Source of the DNA: Rhodanobacter sp. B05
GTDB lineage: Bacteria > Pseudomonadota > Gammaproteobacteria > Xanthomonadales > Rhodanobacteraceae
Assembly: GCF_002001085.1 (NCBI RefSeq)
Contig: NZ_MUNU01000010.1
Location: 166,677 to 230,676, forward strand
Length of the DNA stretch: 64,000 nucleotides
Direction: 5' to 3'
The notes under the pieces are model-generated. The model did not search any database, had not been told where the DNA came from, and saw nothing but the letters and a program-made list of their open reading frames with translations. The first letter of the stretch is position 1. Each line of letters begins with the position of its first letter. A program made the translations under genes and the position numbers. Of the stretch, positions 8,828-18,763 are shown piece by piece.

Positions 8828-11815
8828 TCAGAACGTCGCGCGCAGCGTCAGCGCATAACGGGTGTCGTTCACGTACCAGGAAGTGATGTGCTTGCCGGCT
8901 CCATTCTGATACATGATCGTGCGCTGTTCGGCGTTGTTGAGGTTGTTCATCTCCAGGCCGAGCTTCACGTGCTTGTTGAACGAGTAGAAGATCGACCCGT
9001 CCAGCTGGCCGTAGGCATCGGCGAATACCGGCAGCTTCCACGGAATGTTGTTGTCGGTACCGTTGTAGCCGTTCGGACCGATCGACAGCAGATACTGGCT
9101 GCGCCAGTTGTAGGCCAGCCGGATCTGCCACGGACCGTGCTCGTAGAAGCCCGCGACATTGAGCGAGTCCCTCGACAGGCCATCCGCCGGGAGGCTGCCG
9201 TAGGTGGAACCATCCGTATCCAGCGGCACCGCCGTCGTGTCGTTCGGCACATGGGTCCTGCTGCGGATGTAGGTGTAGTTCGCCGACATGCCGAAGCCCT
9301 TGACCGGAAGGAAATCGAAGAACTCGTTCCAGCCGATTTCCGCGCCATTGATCGTCGCCTTGCCAATGTTCACCGGACGGGTGATCAGATACTGATAGTT
9401 GTTGCCATCGATACCTGGATACGTCACGAACTCCGACTCGTTGCGGAAATAGTTGCTTAGCGACTTGCGGAACAGATTGATCCAAGCCATGCCGCCGCGG
9501 GCCTGATCGAAGTACCACTCCAGCGACAGATCGAACTGGTTGGCCTTCATCGGCGTCAGGTACGGATTGCTGTTGGACGTGCCCGTCAGCGTCAGCTTGT
9601 CGATCGGCAGGGTGGTGGTGCCGGGTGGCGGCGTATAGCCTGACACTACGCCGGCATTGAGAATCTGATAGGCCTGCATCTGGCTGAAGTCCGGCCGCGC
9701 AACCGCCTTGGAAAAGGCGAAACGCGTGATCAGGTTCGGCGCGAACTCCCACTTCACGTTCAAGCTGGGCAGGATGTCGGTGTACTCGTTGCGGGCGCTG
9801 ATGGGCGAGGTCTGGCCCGTGCCCAGATAGGGCGCCAAACTCTGGTTGGGATACACCAGGAAGCCTTGGGCGGCATTCGTGGTCCGCACCGCACGCACGC
9901 CGATATTGCCGCTCAGATTGGCATCGTCCACCCCGAAGTCGAGCATGGCGTACGCCGCGTAGGTCTTTTCGTGCTGAAGATTGGTGTGCGCGGCATCGAG
10001 CAGCGTTTGCTTGTACGGTACGTCATACCCGCTGCCGGCGAGGTAATACGGAATGGCAGCGTTGTGGATGTCCGCGTAGCTGGCCGGGTAGCCCAGCGCG
10101 GTCGACGGCACCGGTGCATAGAACGCACCGGGTATCCCGGCGCCACCCCGGTAGAAGTTGTTGAACGTGTCCAGGTGTACCAGGCTGGTATTGACCTTGC
10201 CGTTCAAGTCCAGGCCGGGCAGGGCACCGCTGGGTATTGCCCAGCCCTGCATCCAGGTCTGGAACACGGGCACCCAGTTGTAGCCGGTATCGATGTTGTC
10301 GGCAAAGCGGTTGGTCAGGCGCACGCCTCCCCTCACCCCCTGCACGAACCCGTCGTCGAAGCTGTGCTTGATGTCGGCGCGCCAGGCCAGTTCTTTCGCA
10401 TAGTTCTGATCCTGGTGATCCATGGTGAACCCCCAGTAGTAATTGGCGGGGTTGCCGGTGAAGTCGGAATCGACGCCGATGTGCGGTGGCTTGGTGCCGT
10501 TCAGCGCGACGTCGATGTAGGGCACGTTGGTGCCCAGGGACACCGTGGAATCCAGGCTGTTGGTGGTGGCCTTGACGAACTGCACCGCGCTGGTGAGTTC
10601 GGTGGCGGTTCCCAGCCGCCACTTCATCCCGGTGGAGAAGTCGGTGGTCTTGGAGTGGCTGTTGGATGCGCGGATATCGGTGCCCATCGGCATGCCGCCG
10701 GGCTGCGTGAGGCGACCGGACTGGAACACCCCGCCATTGACCTGGCTCGGCTGGCTGGCGTCCACCGCCACCTGCGTCGGGTCGTTGCTCACGAAGATCG
10801 CATCCTCGTTCCAGACCTCGTGGTATTTGCTCTGGAACGCGGTGGCGTAAAAGTCAAGATTGTCGGTGGGACGCCACTGGTAGGCCAGGTAGGTGCCATC
10901 GCGCTTTCGATCGTAGAGCAGAGTGCGCCAGTCGGCGCCGCGCGGTACCCAGGTGCCACTGGCGTTCTTGAAGAACGGCCGCACGAACAGGCCATCGGTA
11001 CGCGTGGACAGTTGGGAGTCGGCGACATCGATGAGGAAACCCATCTCGCCGAGGCTGGTGTGCCAGCGATTGCTGTAGAGCACCGAGCCGGACGGCTTGT
11101 ACTTCTCGACGAAGTTGCCATAGTTCTCGCTGACGGAAGCGGCGATCTTCTGGCCCTGGAAGTCGAACGGCATGAAAGTGCGCAGGTTCACCGTGCCGCC
11201 CAGGCCGCCCTCGATCATGTCGGCCGTCTGGTTCTTGTAGACGTCGACGCCGGACATCAATTCCGGCGGCACGTCCTGGAAGCTAAGGGCGCGCCCGCCG
11301 TTGGCGGAGAAACTGTCGCCGCCATTCAGTTCGGAACGCACCTGCGTGAGGCCGCGCACCTGCACGCCATTGCCTTCGGCGGAGAAGTGTTCCGGATCGC
11401 CCTGGGAGAGGAAATGGTCGATGGTGACGCCGGGAATGCGCGCCAGGGTGTCAGTGACGCTGCGATCCGGCAGCGCACCGATGTCCGTGGCGGACACCGA
11501 ATCGACGAACGTGTCGGCGTAGCGTTTGACGTCCTGCGCCGCCTCGACGGATGCGCGGATGCCGGTGACCACGACCGCGCCGAGTTGGGTCGCGCCCTTT
11601 TTCTGATTCGTTCTGGCCTTCTTGGTGACCGCCTTCGATGGGACGGCCTGGTCCGCGCCTTGGCTGCCGGCGGCGGTGGGCGTGGCCTGCTGTGCCCAGG
11701 CTTGCGCCGGCACGTAGAGCATCGCCACGCTCATCGCGATGGCCATCGAAAGACCCGTGCGCCGCAGCTGCGCGGATGTCTGTTGCCGAACCTTGTTGCT
11801 GGACCGATCGTTCAC
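8828..11815 (-). CDS. TonB-dependent receptor (xylo-oligosaccharide/xyloglucan uptake)
   Basis: A 995-residue outer-membrane receptor for energy-dependent uptake of oligosaccharides. I choose GTG at 11815 because AGGGG lies 6 bp upstream; the longer frame to 12004 has no ribosome site and would pass through the leader. Residues 1-45 form the signal sequence (AIAMSVAMLYVPAQAWAQ), then a TonB-box-like GAVVVTG near 85, the plug (SVTDTLARIPGVTIDHFLS, ELMSGVDVYKNQ) and a 22-strand barrel ending in the aromatic TLRATF. It is of the CarbA/'IPGVTI' type common in Xanthomonadales. It heads a unit with GH43_12 and is preceded by the XylR-type element at 12009. Confidence 0.92.
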   Translation of the reverse strand: MNDRSSNKVRQQTSAQLRRTGLSMAIAMSVAMLYVPAQAWAQQATPTAAGSQGADQAVPSKAVTKKARTNQKKGATQLGAVVVTGIRASVEAAQDVKRYADTFVDSVSATDIGALPDRSVTDTLARIPGVTIDHFLSQGDPEHFSAEGNGVQVRGLTQVRSELNGGDSFSANGGRALSFQDVPPELMSGVDVYKNQTADMIEGGLGGTVNLRTFMPFDFQGQKIAASVSENYGNFVEKYKPSGSVLYSNRWHTSLGEMGFLIDVADSQLSTRTDGLFVRPFFKNASGTWVPRGADWRTLLYDRKRDGTYLAYQWRPTDNLDFYATAFQSKYHEVWNEDAIFVSNDPTQVAVDASQPSQVNGGVFQSGRLTQPGGMPMGTDIRASNSHSKTTDFSTGMKWRLGTATELTSAVQFVKATTNSLDSTVSLGTNVPYIDVALNGTKPPHIGVDSDFTGNPANYYWGFTMDHQDQNYAKELAWRADIKHSFDDGFVQGVRGGVRLTNRFADNIDTGYNWVPVFQTWMQGWAIPSGALPGLDLNGKVNTSLVHLDTFNNFYRGGAGIPGAFYAPVPSTALGYPASYADIHNAAIPYYLAGSGYDVPYKQTLLDAAHTNLQHEKTYAAYAMLDFGVDDANLSGNIGVRAVRTTNAAQGFLVYPNQSLAPYLGTGQTSPISARNEYTDILPSLNVKWEFAPNLITRFAFSKAVARPDFSQMQAYQILNAGVVSGYTPPPGTTTLPIDKLTLTGTSNSNPYLTPMKANQFDLSLEWYFDQARGGMAWINLFRKSLSNYFRNESEFVTYPGIDGNNYQYLITRPVNIGKATINGAEIGWNEFFDFLPVKGFGMSANYTYIRSRTHVPNDTTAVPLDTDGSTYGSLPADGLSRDSLNVAGFYEHGPWQIRLAYNWRSQYLLSIGPNGYNGTDNNIPWKLPVFADAYGQLDGSIFYSFNKHVKLGLEMNNLNNAEQRTIMYQNGAGKHITSWYVNDTRYALTLRATF

Positions 11816-12008
11816 CTGTTGCCCCTCCCAATGGTTGTTCGCTGACCGCGGGACCTTCACTACGGGCCGGCGCATCGACGATGGCTCCCGCTGCAACGGC
11901 ATTCCCCGGATGACTCTTGCGGACGCACCACCCGTTTCTCTCGGAAACACGCCATGTGGTCTCGGCGGTGCGTTACGTGTTGCATGCTGCGGTGGCGGGT
12001 GCAAGGGC

Positions 12009-12063
12009 GCAATTACGAAATTGTCCAGCGCGACTCACGATTCTTCTTTTGCGTTTGCCGCAA
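12009..12063 (-). promoter_or_regulatory. XylR-type regulatory element, copy B
   Basis: Second copy of the 55-bp element: GCAATTACGAAATTG, CCAG, ACTCACG, TTCTTCTTTTGC and TGCCGCAA in the same order and spacing. It is 194 bp upstream of the receptor's GTG, nearly the same distance as copy A from its GTG. Similarity to copy A also extends towards the gene (CATGCT.CGGTGG.GGG). Confidence 0.65.
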
Positions 12064-12422
12064 AACAGCGGCAAATGCGGCGGTTCCGCGCCCGTGTTCG
12101 ATGCGTCGCGATGGGTCAACACGGTCCGCCATCGAGACGCGCAGGCAGCTCGACATGTGCACCGCTGAGCACGCGATCACGCACTCACGATGGGGAATCC
12201 GTGGTCATGCGATGCGCGATCCTGATCGACTGCGCATCATGCGGCACGACCGCCACTGATCGGCGCTGGCTGCCGCCAGCGTTGCCGGTGTGTCGTGTTG
12301 CAGGCCAGCAAAACAGCCGTGACGTGACACACGAAAACTGTTCGCTTTCCACGGAATCAAACCCTTCGCGACGACCCGCCAGCAGGCATTGACGTCGATC
12401 ATCGACCGGCCCGGCAGTTCGT
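12064..12422. other. Gene-free stretch upstream of the receptor promoter
   Basis: Lies between element B and the end of the second GH43 gene. I find no reading frame with coding character and no strong terminator or repeat. It probably holds only the 3' untranslated region of the xyl operon. Confidence 0.5.
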
Positions 12423-14063
12423 TCAGCTCGGATCGAGCGCGCGGTACGTGAAATCGCGTACCACAAGGCTGCCTTCGTTCGCGCTGTAGATGCCGATCCT
12501 CAGGCCGAGGAAACCCCCGAAGACATTGTGGTGCAGGCCGGAGACTTCCATGCGCAGGCCGTGCAGGACCCAGGTCTTGCCGTCGTCATGGGAGTGATGA
12601 AAGGTGATGACGTTGCGATCATTGGTCAACCGTATGCGTACGCTGGAGGTCGGCATCGGCGAGCGCATCCAGGGCAGCTCGTCGGCGTATTCGAACGTCT
12701 TCAGTTCGCGCGGCGAGAATCCGATGCCGACGAAAGCCTTGGGGCTGTAGTACAGCAGCAGGCCGCCTTCGGCGTTGCCGACCAGGTCTAGAGCGACTTC
12801 CGCGACATAGGAGCGATCGCCGGGTATGCAGAACAGTGGCGTGCTGTCTACAGGCGAGGTTCCGGTAGACGCGAGATGCAGTCCGCCCGCTTCATGACGA
12901 ACCCGTTGCATCCCGCTCGACCGGGGGTCGTGAAGGCTCCACTGCACGCCGAACTTGTTGCTCGAGAAGTCATCCGAGAGTGCCAGCCCCGCCGGACTGC
13001 TGGCACCGCCGCGTGACTTTGGCAACGGCCGCGAAAGGTCGCCACCGGTGACCTGGAACCAGCCGTCGGCGGTCCACTCCATCGGCTCCAGCAGAGTTTG
13101 CCGGCCAAGCGTGCGGAAGCCGTTTTCGTAACCGTGATACACCATCCACCAGTCACCTCCTGGCCCTTCGACCAGGCTGGCGTGGCCGCGCGACCACCAT
13201 GGCTCGTCCACCGACTTTGTGCGCACCAACGGGTTATGCGGGTAGTTCTCCCAGGGGCCATGCACCGACCGTGATCGCGCCGCGATCACCATGTGGCTGG
13301 TGGGTGGGCCTGCGGTGCCGCCGACGGCACTGATCAGATAGAACCAGCCTCCGTGGCGAAGCAGCTTGGGGCCTTCGGGGGCGAAGTCCTCCACTACCCA
13401 GTCCTGCGGATATTGCCAGGGGGTATACGCATGTTCGAGCGTGCCGTCGGTGGCCAGACCGTCGTCGGTGAGCCGGATCATGCGGATGCCATTGACGAAC
13501 AGATAGCGCCTGCCATCCTCGCCCACGACATGGCCGGGATCGATGCATCCGGCGATCTTCATATCGATCGGGTCGCTCCAGGGGCCTTCGATGTGCTCGG
13601 CCCGGATCACGTGGATCGACCAGTCCCCGCCGTCGACCGCTGCAGGGATGTAGATGAAGTATTTGCCCTGATGTTTGCACAGGTCCACCGCAAACACGTT
13701 GCCCAGTGGCTTGTTCAGCGCCGCCGTCAGTGGTGTCCAGTTGAGCAGGTCCGTGGAATGCCAGATGACCAGGCCGGGGCACGCCTGGAAGGGCGTGAAT
13801 GTCATGTAGTAGTCGTTGCCGTCCTTGAGGATGGTCGGATCGGGGTGATCGCCGGCAACGATGGGATTCAGATAGGTCCCATTGCCCAGATCGGCGCGGC
13901 GCTGACCCTCGATGCCGGTCCGCCAGGCAGGCGCCGCCACATGGTCGGGGCCGCACACGACGGCGGTGGCTGTCCTTGCGGTGGCTGCCCTTAGCGAAAG
14001 CGGTGCGGCCGCCGCACCCACCACCAGCAACTTGAAGACATCACGACGGGACGCATCCACCAT
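12423..14063 (-). CDS. GH43 glycosidase with Tat-type signal
   Basis: A 546-residue enzyme of the xyl operon. The N-terminus SRRDVFKLLVVGAAAAPLSL fits a twin-arginine signal, unlike the Sec signals of the other hydrolases here. The propeller carries Asp75 in HPDPT, Asp175 in CIDPGHV and Glu230 in FAPEGPKL; a C-terminal concanavalin-like domain of the DUF1349 type follows (about 370-545). Likely a periplasmic beta-xylosidase or arabinofuranosidase. I choose ATG 14063, which has GGGGTG 6 bp upstream; a GTG at 14072 would overlap the porter's stop by 4 bp. Either way it is coupled to the porter gene. Confidence 0.83.
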   Translation of the reverse strand: MVDASRRDVFKLLVVGAAAAPLSLRAATARTATAVVCGPDHVAAPAWRTGIEGQRRADLGNGTYLNPIVAGDHPDPTILKDGNDYYMTFTPFQACPGLVIWHSTDLLNWTPLTAALNKPLGNVFAVDLCKHQGKYFIYIPAAVDGGDWSIHVIRAEHIEGPWSDPIDMKIAGCIDPGHVVGEDGRRYLFVNGIRMIRLTDDGLATDGTLEHAYTPWQYPQDWVVEDFAPEGPKLLRHGGWFYLISAVGGTAGPPTSHMVIAARSRSVHGPWENYPHNPLVRTKSVDEPWWSRGHASLVEGPGGDWWMVYHGYENGFRTLGRQTLLEPMEWTADGWFQVTGGDLSRPLPKSRGGASSPAGLALSDDFSSNKFGVQWSLHDPRSSGMQRVRHEAGGLHLASTGTSPVDSTPLFCIPGDRSYVAEVALDLVGNAEGGLLLYYSPKAFVGIGFSPRELKTFEYADELPWMRSPMPTSSVRIRLTNDRNVITFHHSHDDGKTWVLHGLRMEVSGLHHNVFGGFLGLRIGIYSANEGSLVVRDFTYRALDPS

Positions 14064-14068
14064 GCTGA

Positions 14069-15487
14069 TCACCCCGGCATCTGTTCGAGTTCCTTACCGT
14101 TCGTCTCGTTGACATACTTGAGCACGAAGATCACCGACAGCAGCGCGGCGAAGGCGTAGATGCCATAGGCGGCGGCCAAGCCGATGCCGGCGAGCAGGAT
14201 CGGAAAGGTGATCGTGATGGCGAAGTTCGCCGTCCATTGCGCCGCGCCGGCGGCCGCCAGCGCGGAGCCGCGGATCTGGTTGGGAAACATCTCGCCCAGC
14301 ATCACCCACATCACCGGGCCCCACGAAACATTGAAGAACACCACGTAGGCGTTCGCTGCCACCAGCGCCAGCACGCCCATCGGCCCGGACAAGGCCAGCT
14401 GGCCGCCGGCCCCTGTGCCGGCACTGGCGAAGGCAAAGGCGACCACGGCCAGGGTCACCGTCATGCCGGCCGAGCCGATCCACAGCAAGGGCTTGCGCCC
14501 GATCCGGTCGATCAGCATCAACGCCACCAGACAGGCGCCGATGCTCAAGCCTCCCGACAGCACATTGATCAGCAAGGCATCACTTTCGGAGAACCCTACC
14601 GCCTGCCACAGCACGGCGCCGTAGTAGAACACCACGTTGATGCCGACCAGTTGCTGGAACGTGGCCAGGCCGATGCCGACCCAGACGATCGGCCGAATCC
14701 GCCGGCGGGTCTGGTCGAACAGGTCGCGCAGTCGCGGGCGGTGATCCGCTGCCAGCGAGCCCTGGATGTCAGCCAAGGTGAGCCGCGCGGTGAGCTCACC
14801 GTAGAGGCGCGTCAACACCTTCAGCGCCTGCTCCTTGCGACCCTTGGCCACGAGGTAGCGCGGGCTCTCCGGAATGCCCGCCAGCGCCAGCAGGAACAGC
14901 ACGGCCGGAATCATCTCGATCCAGAACATCCAGCGCCAGGCCTCGAAGCCCCACCACAGCGGATTGACCGAAGCCCCGGCGATGCCCGCCAGCGCGTAGT
15001 TGCTGAGGAAGGCCGCAAACAAGCCGGAAATGATCGCGATCTGCTGCACGGTGGCCAGCCGGCCGCGATAACGCGCCGGCGACACCTCGCTGATGTAGGC
15101 CGGCGACATCACGCTGGCGGCACCCACGGCCAGGCCGCCGATGATCCGGTAGATCACGAAGGCAGTGGACGTGCCGGCGATACCCGATCCCCAACCGGAA
15201 ATGATGAAACACACGGCCGCGACAATCAGCACGCTGCGACGGCCGTACATGTCGGCCATGCGCCCGGCAAAAAATGCACCGACAGCGCATCCCAGCAGCA
15301 TCGAGGCGACGTTGAAGCCGGTGCCGAAGGAATTCGCATGAAAGGCCTTCTGCAGACCCTCGACCGTGCCGTTGATGACACCACTATCGAAACCGAACAG
15401 GAAGCCGCCGATCGTGGCGACCAGGCTGATCAGCACGATGAAACCGGTGTTTTCGCTGCTTTCCCGTGTTGCGACGGCAACGTTCAT
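14069..15487 (-). CDS. MFS sugar:H+ symporter, XylE-like (D-xylose)
   Basis: A 472-residue inner-membrane porter of the sugar porter family with 12 predicted membrane helices. Signature motifs are visible: GRMADMYGRRS between helices 2 and 3, PESPRYLV after helix 6, DRIGRKPLL in the second half and NETNGKELEQMP at the C-terminus. The gene starts at ATG 15487 with AAGGGGA upstream; a much longer open frame upstream overlaps xylB and is not coding. Its place after xylA and xylB suggests D-xylose import. The gap to xylB is 77 bp. Confidence 0.88.
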   Translation of the reverse strand: MNVAVATRESSENTGFIVLISLVATIGGFLFGFDSGVINGTVEGLQKAFHANSFGTGFNVASMLLGCAVGAFFAGRMADMYGRRSVLIVAAVCFIISGWGSGIAGTSTAFVIYRIIGGLAVGAASVMSPAYISEVSPARYRGRLATVQQIAIISGLFAAFLSNYALAGIAGASVNPLWWGFEAWRWMFWIEMIPAVLFLLALAGIPESPRYLVAKGRKEQALKVLTRLYGELTARLTLADIQGSLAADHRPRLRDLFDQTRRRIRPIVWVGIGLATFQQLVGINVVFYYGAVLWQAVGFSESDALLINVLSGGLSIGACLVALMLIDRIGRKPLLWIGSAGMTVTLAVVAFAFASAGTGAGGQLALSGPMGVLALVAANAYVVFFNVSWGPVMWVMLGEMFPNQIRGSALAAAGAAQWTANFAITITFPILLAGIGLAAAYGIYAFAALLSVIFVLKYVNETNGKELEQMPG

Positions 15488-15564
15488 GCCTGTTCCCCTT
15501 GATAGAATTTCTGCGTGACCGACTGGAGAATCGACTGTAGCAGTGGGCCGGGTCCGGCTCGCCC

Positions 15565-17070
15565 TCACGTCGCGCGACTGCTGCCATCCGCAGCGGAACC
15601 CTCGCGGCGCAACCCTTTCAGCCGCACATAGAGTTCGCGAAACACCGGCTGGCGCTGCGCGAGATATTCCTGGTGGCGGCCCGCATGCGGTTCCAGTACC
15701 TGCAGCACAGGCGGTTGTGGGCAGGCGGCCAAGGGATCCTTGTCGCCTTCCACCGCCATCCGCGCCAGACGCGCCGCGCCCAGCGCGGGACCGACGTCCC
15801 CACCGCTGTGCAACTGCAGCGGTCGGCCGAACATATCGGCCAGCATCTGCAACCAGTAAGTGCTGCGCGTGCCGCCACCAATGACGCTGACCGGTCCGGT
15901 GTCCACGCCGGCCGCGCGCACCGCCTCGATCCCGTCGAGCAGGCCCAGGCCCACGCCTTCCAGTACCGCGTGCACCATGTCTTCGCGCCGCGTGCCCGGC
16001 GTCAATCCATAGAACAGCCCGGTGGCATGCACGTCGTTGTGCGGCGTGCGTTCGCCACTGAGGTACGGCAGGAACCACGGCCGCTGCGCATGCATCGGTG
16101 CGACCGCGGCGGCTTCGAGCATGCTGCCGATGTCCGCATAGCCACCCCACCGCGCCGCCACATCCAGGCAACTGGCGGCGTTGAGCATCACCGACATCAG
16201 ATGCCAGGTATCGGGCAACGCGTGGCAGAAGCTGTGCACGGCCTGTTGCGGCCGCGCATGAAAGCCGTCGGACACCGCGAAGAACACGCCGGATGTGCCC
16301 AGCGACAGCATCGCCTGACCTGGCCGAATCACGCCCATGCCAACCGCGCCAGCGGCGTTGTCGCCAGCGCCGGCGGCGATCGCCACCTCGCCCATCGACC
16401 AGCGTCGTGCCAGATCCTCGCGCAGATGACCGGTTACCCGCGGGCCTTCGACCAACGTCGGCATCTGCTCGTTGTCCAGACCGCAAGCAGCCAGCATGAT
16501 CGGGCTCCAAGCCCGTCGTGCCACGTCCAGCCACAGCGTGCCGGCGGCATCGGACGGGTCGGTCGCAAAATCACCGCTGAGCCGATAGCGCAGGTAGTCC
16601 TTCGGCAGCAGCACCTTGTCGATGCGGGCGAACACTTCGGGTTCATGCTTGCGCAACCACAGCAGCTTCGGCGCGGTAAACCCCGGCATCGCCAGATTGC
16701 CGGTGATCGCGCGGAAGTCCGCCAGGCTTTCCAGCTCGGCGCACTCGGCGTCGCTGCGCCCGTCGTTCCACAGGATCGCCGGGCGCAGCACCTGGCCGCG
16801 CGAATCCAGCAGCGTCGCTCCATGCATCTGCCCGCTGAGCCCGATCGCCTCGATCGCCGCGGGAGCAATATCCAGCTGCACAAGCTGCAGCAATAGCTGG
16901 TCCATCGCGCTCAGCGTGGCTTGCCACCACTGTTCCGGATCCTGCTCCGACCAGCGCGGATGCGGCTGCGACACGCTCAACGGCGCGAGCACGCTGGCGC
17001 GCAACGCACCGTCGCGATCGAGCAGCACCGCCTTGACAGCGGAGGTGCCGAGGTCGATGCCGACGAACAT
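15565..17070 (-). CDS. xylB: Xylulokinase
   Basis: A 501-residue FGGY-family kinase that phosphorylates D-xylulose to D-xylulose-5-phosphate. It opens with the nucleotide-binding MFVGIDLGTSAVKAVLLD, has the xylulokinase-specific GLSGQMHGATLLD (78-89), the catalytic Asp237 in AAGAGDNAAGAVG and the C-terminal ATP-site motif IGGGTRSTYWLQM. Length is normal. The chosen ATG at 17070 matches the family's N-terminus; the open frame continues upstream into xylA without coding sense. It follows xylA by 43 bp. Confidence 0.95.
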   Translation of the reverse strand: MFVGIDLGTSAVKAVLLDRDGALRASVLAPLSVSQPHPRWSEQDPEQWWQATLSAMDQLLLQLVQLDIAPAAIEAIGLSGQMHGATLLDSRGQVLRPAILWNDGRSDAECAELESLADFRAITGNLAMPGFTAPKLLWLRKHEPEVFARIDKVLLPKDYLRYRLSGDFATDPSDAAGTLWLDVARRAWSPIMLAACGLDNEQMPTLVEGPRVTGHLREDLARRWSMGEVAIAAGAGDNAAGAVGMGVIRPGQAMLSLGTSGVFFAVSDGFHARPQQAVHSFCHALPDTWHLMSVMLNAASCLDVAARWGGYADIGSMLEAAAVAPMHAQRPWFLPYLSGERTPHNDVHATGLFYGLTPGTRREDMVHAVLEGVGLGLLDGIEAVRAAGVDTGPVSVIGGGTRSTYWLQMLADMFGRPLQLHSGGDVGPALGAARLARMAVEGDKDPLAACPQPPVLQVLEPHAGRHQEYLAQRQPVFRELYVRLKGLRREGSAADGSSRAT

Positions 17071-17113
17071 CAGCCGGACACCGCGTGCGGCCGGTCGTGC
17101 GTCGTCATCGCCA

Positions 17114-18430
17114 TCAACCGTGGATGAAGCGGTTGACCAGATTCTCCAGCCGCTCCTGCTCGCCGCTGACGTGATGCGGGTTGAAGCCTTGCGCCAGTGC
17201 CTCCTCGCTGATGCTGGCCAGGCTGCTGGAACTGGCCAGGATGCGCTGGCCCAGCTCGCCGTCCCAGCCGGCGTAGCGACGTGCCTTGAGTTCGCCGAGC
17301 AGGTCGCGCTCGACCATGTCGGCGGCGCGCAGCAGCGCCACCGCCAGTACATCCATTGCGCCGATGTGGCCATGGAACAGGTCGGCCGGGCTGCTGCTCT
17401 GGCGACGCACCTTGGTGTCGAAGTTCATGCCGCCCTTGCCGAAGCCGCCGGCCTTGAGGATCTCGTACAGCACCAGCGTGCATTCCTCCACGCTGTTCGG
17501 GAACTGATCGGTATCCCAGCCGTTCTGCGGGTCGCCGCGGTTCGCGTCGATGCTGCCGAACACGCCCAGCGCGATCGCGGTGGCCACCTCATGGTGGAAC
17601 GAGTGCCCGGCCAGGGTCGCGTGGTTGCCTTCGATGTTGGTCTTGATCTCGCCTTCCAGCTCGAAGTCCTTGAGGAAGCCGGCGACGGTAACGACGTCGT
17701 AGTCGTACTGGTGCTTGGTCGGCTCCTGCGGCTTCGGCTCGATCAGGATGTCGCCGTCGAAACCGAGCTTGTACTTGTGCTCGACCGCCATGTTCATGAA
17801 GCGGCCGAGCTGCTGGCGTTCGCGTTTAAGGTCGGTGTTGAGCAGGGTGTCGTAGCCCTCGCGGCCGCCCCACAGCACATAGTTGGCACCGCCCAGCCGC
17901 TGTGTGGCGGCCATCGCGTGCGCGACCTGGGTCGTCGCGTAGGCGAACACTTCCGGCTGCGGATTGGTCGCCGCGCCGGCCGCGTAGCGCGGATGCGAGA
18001 ACAGGTTCGCGGTGCCCCACAGCAGCTTCACACCAGTCTGCGCCTGCTTCGCCTCCAGCACGTCGACGATCCGCGCGAAGTTGTCCACGTACTCGCGCAG
18101 GCTGTCGCCCTCCGGTGCCGCGTCGGTGTCGTGGAAGGTGTAGAACGGCGCGCCGAGGCGGGCGAAGAAATCAAAAGCGGCATCGGCCTTGGCCAGCGCA
18201 TTCGCCATCGGCTCGCCGGCGGCCTGCCACGGCCGCTCGAAGGTGGGCTGGCCGAACATGTCGACACCGGGCCACACGAAGCTGTGCCAGTAGCACACCG
18301 CGAAACGCAGGTGCTCGGCCATCGTCTTGCCGAGCACGCGCCGGCCGGCGTCGTAGTGGCGGAACGCCAGCGGTTGTTCCGTGTCCGGCCCTTCGTAGCG
18401 CACCGGCGCGATGGAATCGAAATACGACAT
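17114..18430 (-). CDS. xylA: Xylose isomerase
   Basis: A 438-residue enzyme that interconverts D-xylose and D-xylulose. Catalytic His100 and Asp103 are in [12 protein letters not shown], and metal/substrate residues Glu231 and Lys233 in [16 protein letters not shown]. The motif [20 protein letters not shown] is typical of the long (group II) isomerases. The start at 18430 has AAGGAA 7 bp upstream. It is first in the operon xylA-xylB-porter-GH43 and is divergent from xylR. Element C lies 164 bp upstream. Confidence 0.97.
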   Translation of the reverse strand: MSYFDSIAPVRYEGPDTEQPLAFRHYDAGRRVLGKTMAEHLRFAVCYWHSFVWPGVDMFGQPTFERPWQAAGEPMANALAKADAAFDFFARLGAPFYTFHDTDAAPEGDSLREYVDNFARIVDVLEAKQAQTGVKLLWGTANLFSHPRYAAGAATNPQPEVFAYATTQVAHAMAATQRLGGANYVLWGGREGYDTLLNTDLKRERQQLGRFMNMAVEHKYKLGFDGDILIEPKPQEPTKHQYDYDVVTVAGFLKDFELEGEIKTNIEGNHATLAGHSFHHEVATAIALGVFGSIDANRGDPQNGWDTDQFPNSVEECTLVLYEILKAGGFGKGGMNFDTKVRRQSSSPADLFHGHIGAMDVLAVALLRAADMVERDLLGELKARRYAGWDGELGQRILASSSSLASISEEALAQGFNPHHVSGEQERLENLVNRFIHG

Positions 18431-18593
18431 GGAATTTCCTTGCGATGAACGGGTGGTGGGGACGGCGGCAGCGCTGCCACGACACCTTCGGGGAACGGGG
18501 TTGGACGCTTGCGGCGGCCGTTTCATTCGGGACGGATCTCGTCGACCATGCATGCTGAATCGCGATTCATGCTGCGGGCAGCACGGGGGCAGC

Positions 18594-18648
18594 GCAATTA
18601 CGAAATTGCCCAGAGCGACTGACGTTTCTTCTTTTGCACCTGCCGCAA
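18594..18648. promoter_or_regulatory. XylR-type regulatory element, copy C (xylA-xylR intergenic)
   Basis: Third copy of the 55-bp element, the closest match to copy B. It sits between divergent xylA (164 bp away) and xylR (116 bp away). The A-rich part read towards xylA (GCAAAAGAAGAAACG) has the flavour of AraC-family XylR half-sites, and the CAATT-N4-AATTG palindrome lies nearer the gene, possibly around the -10 region. Confidence 0.65.
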
Positions 18649-18763
18649 AGCCCCCGCACCCCCCATCCGGCCGTGCTAGCCTCGGGTCGAGCCGGGCCTG
18701 GCCCGGAGCACAATTGTTGGTCCTGGTGCGGGCATGCCGCCAGACCACCGCATGGTGACCGAG

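Noticed and set aside
8828..12004. Longer receptor start at 12004
   Set aside because: It would add 63 residues of leader sequence ahead of the signal peptide. GTG 11815 has AGGGG at the right distance.
14069..16534. Extended 821-residue reading for the xylose porter
   Set aside because: The upstream part overlaps xylB in another frame and is not protein-like. The porter's own ATG at 15487 has a good ribosome site.
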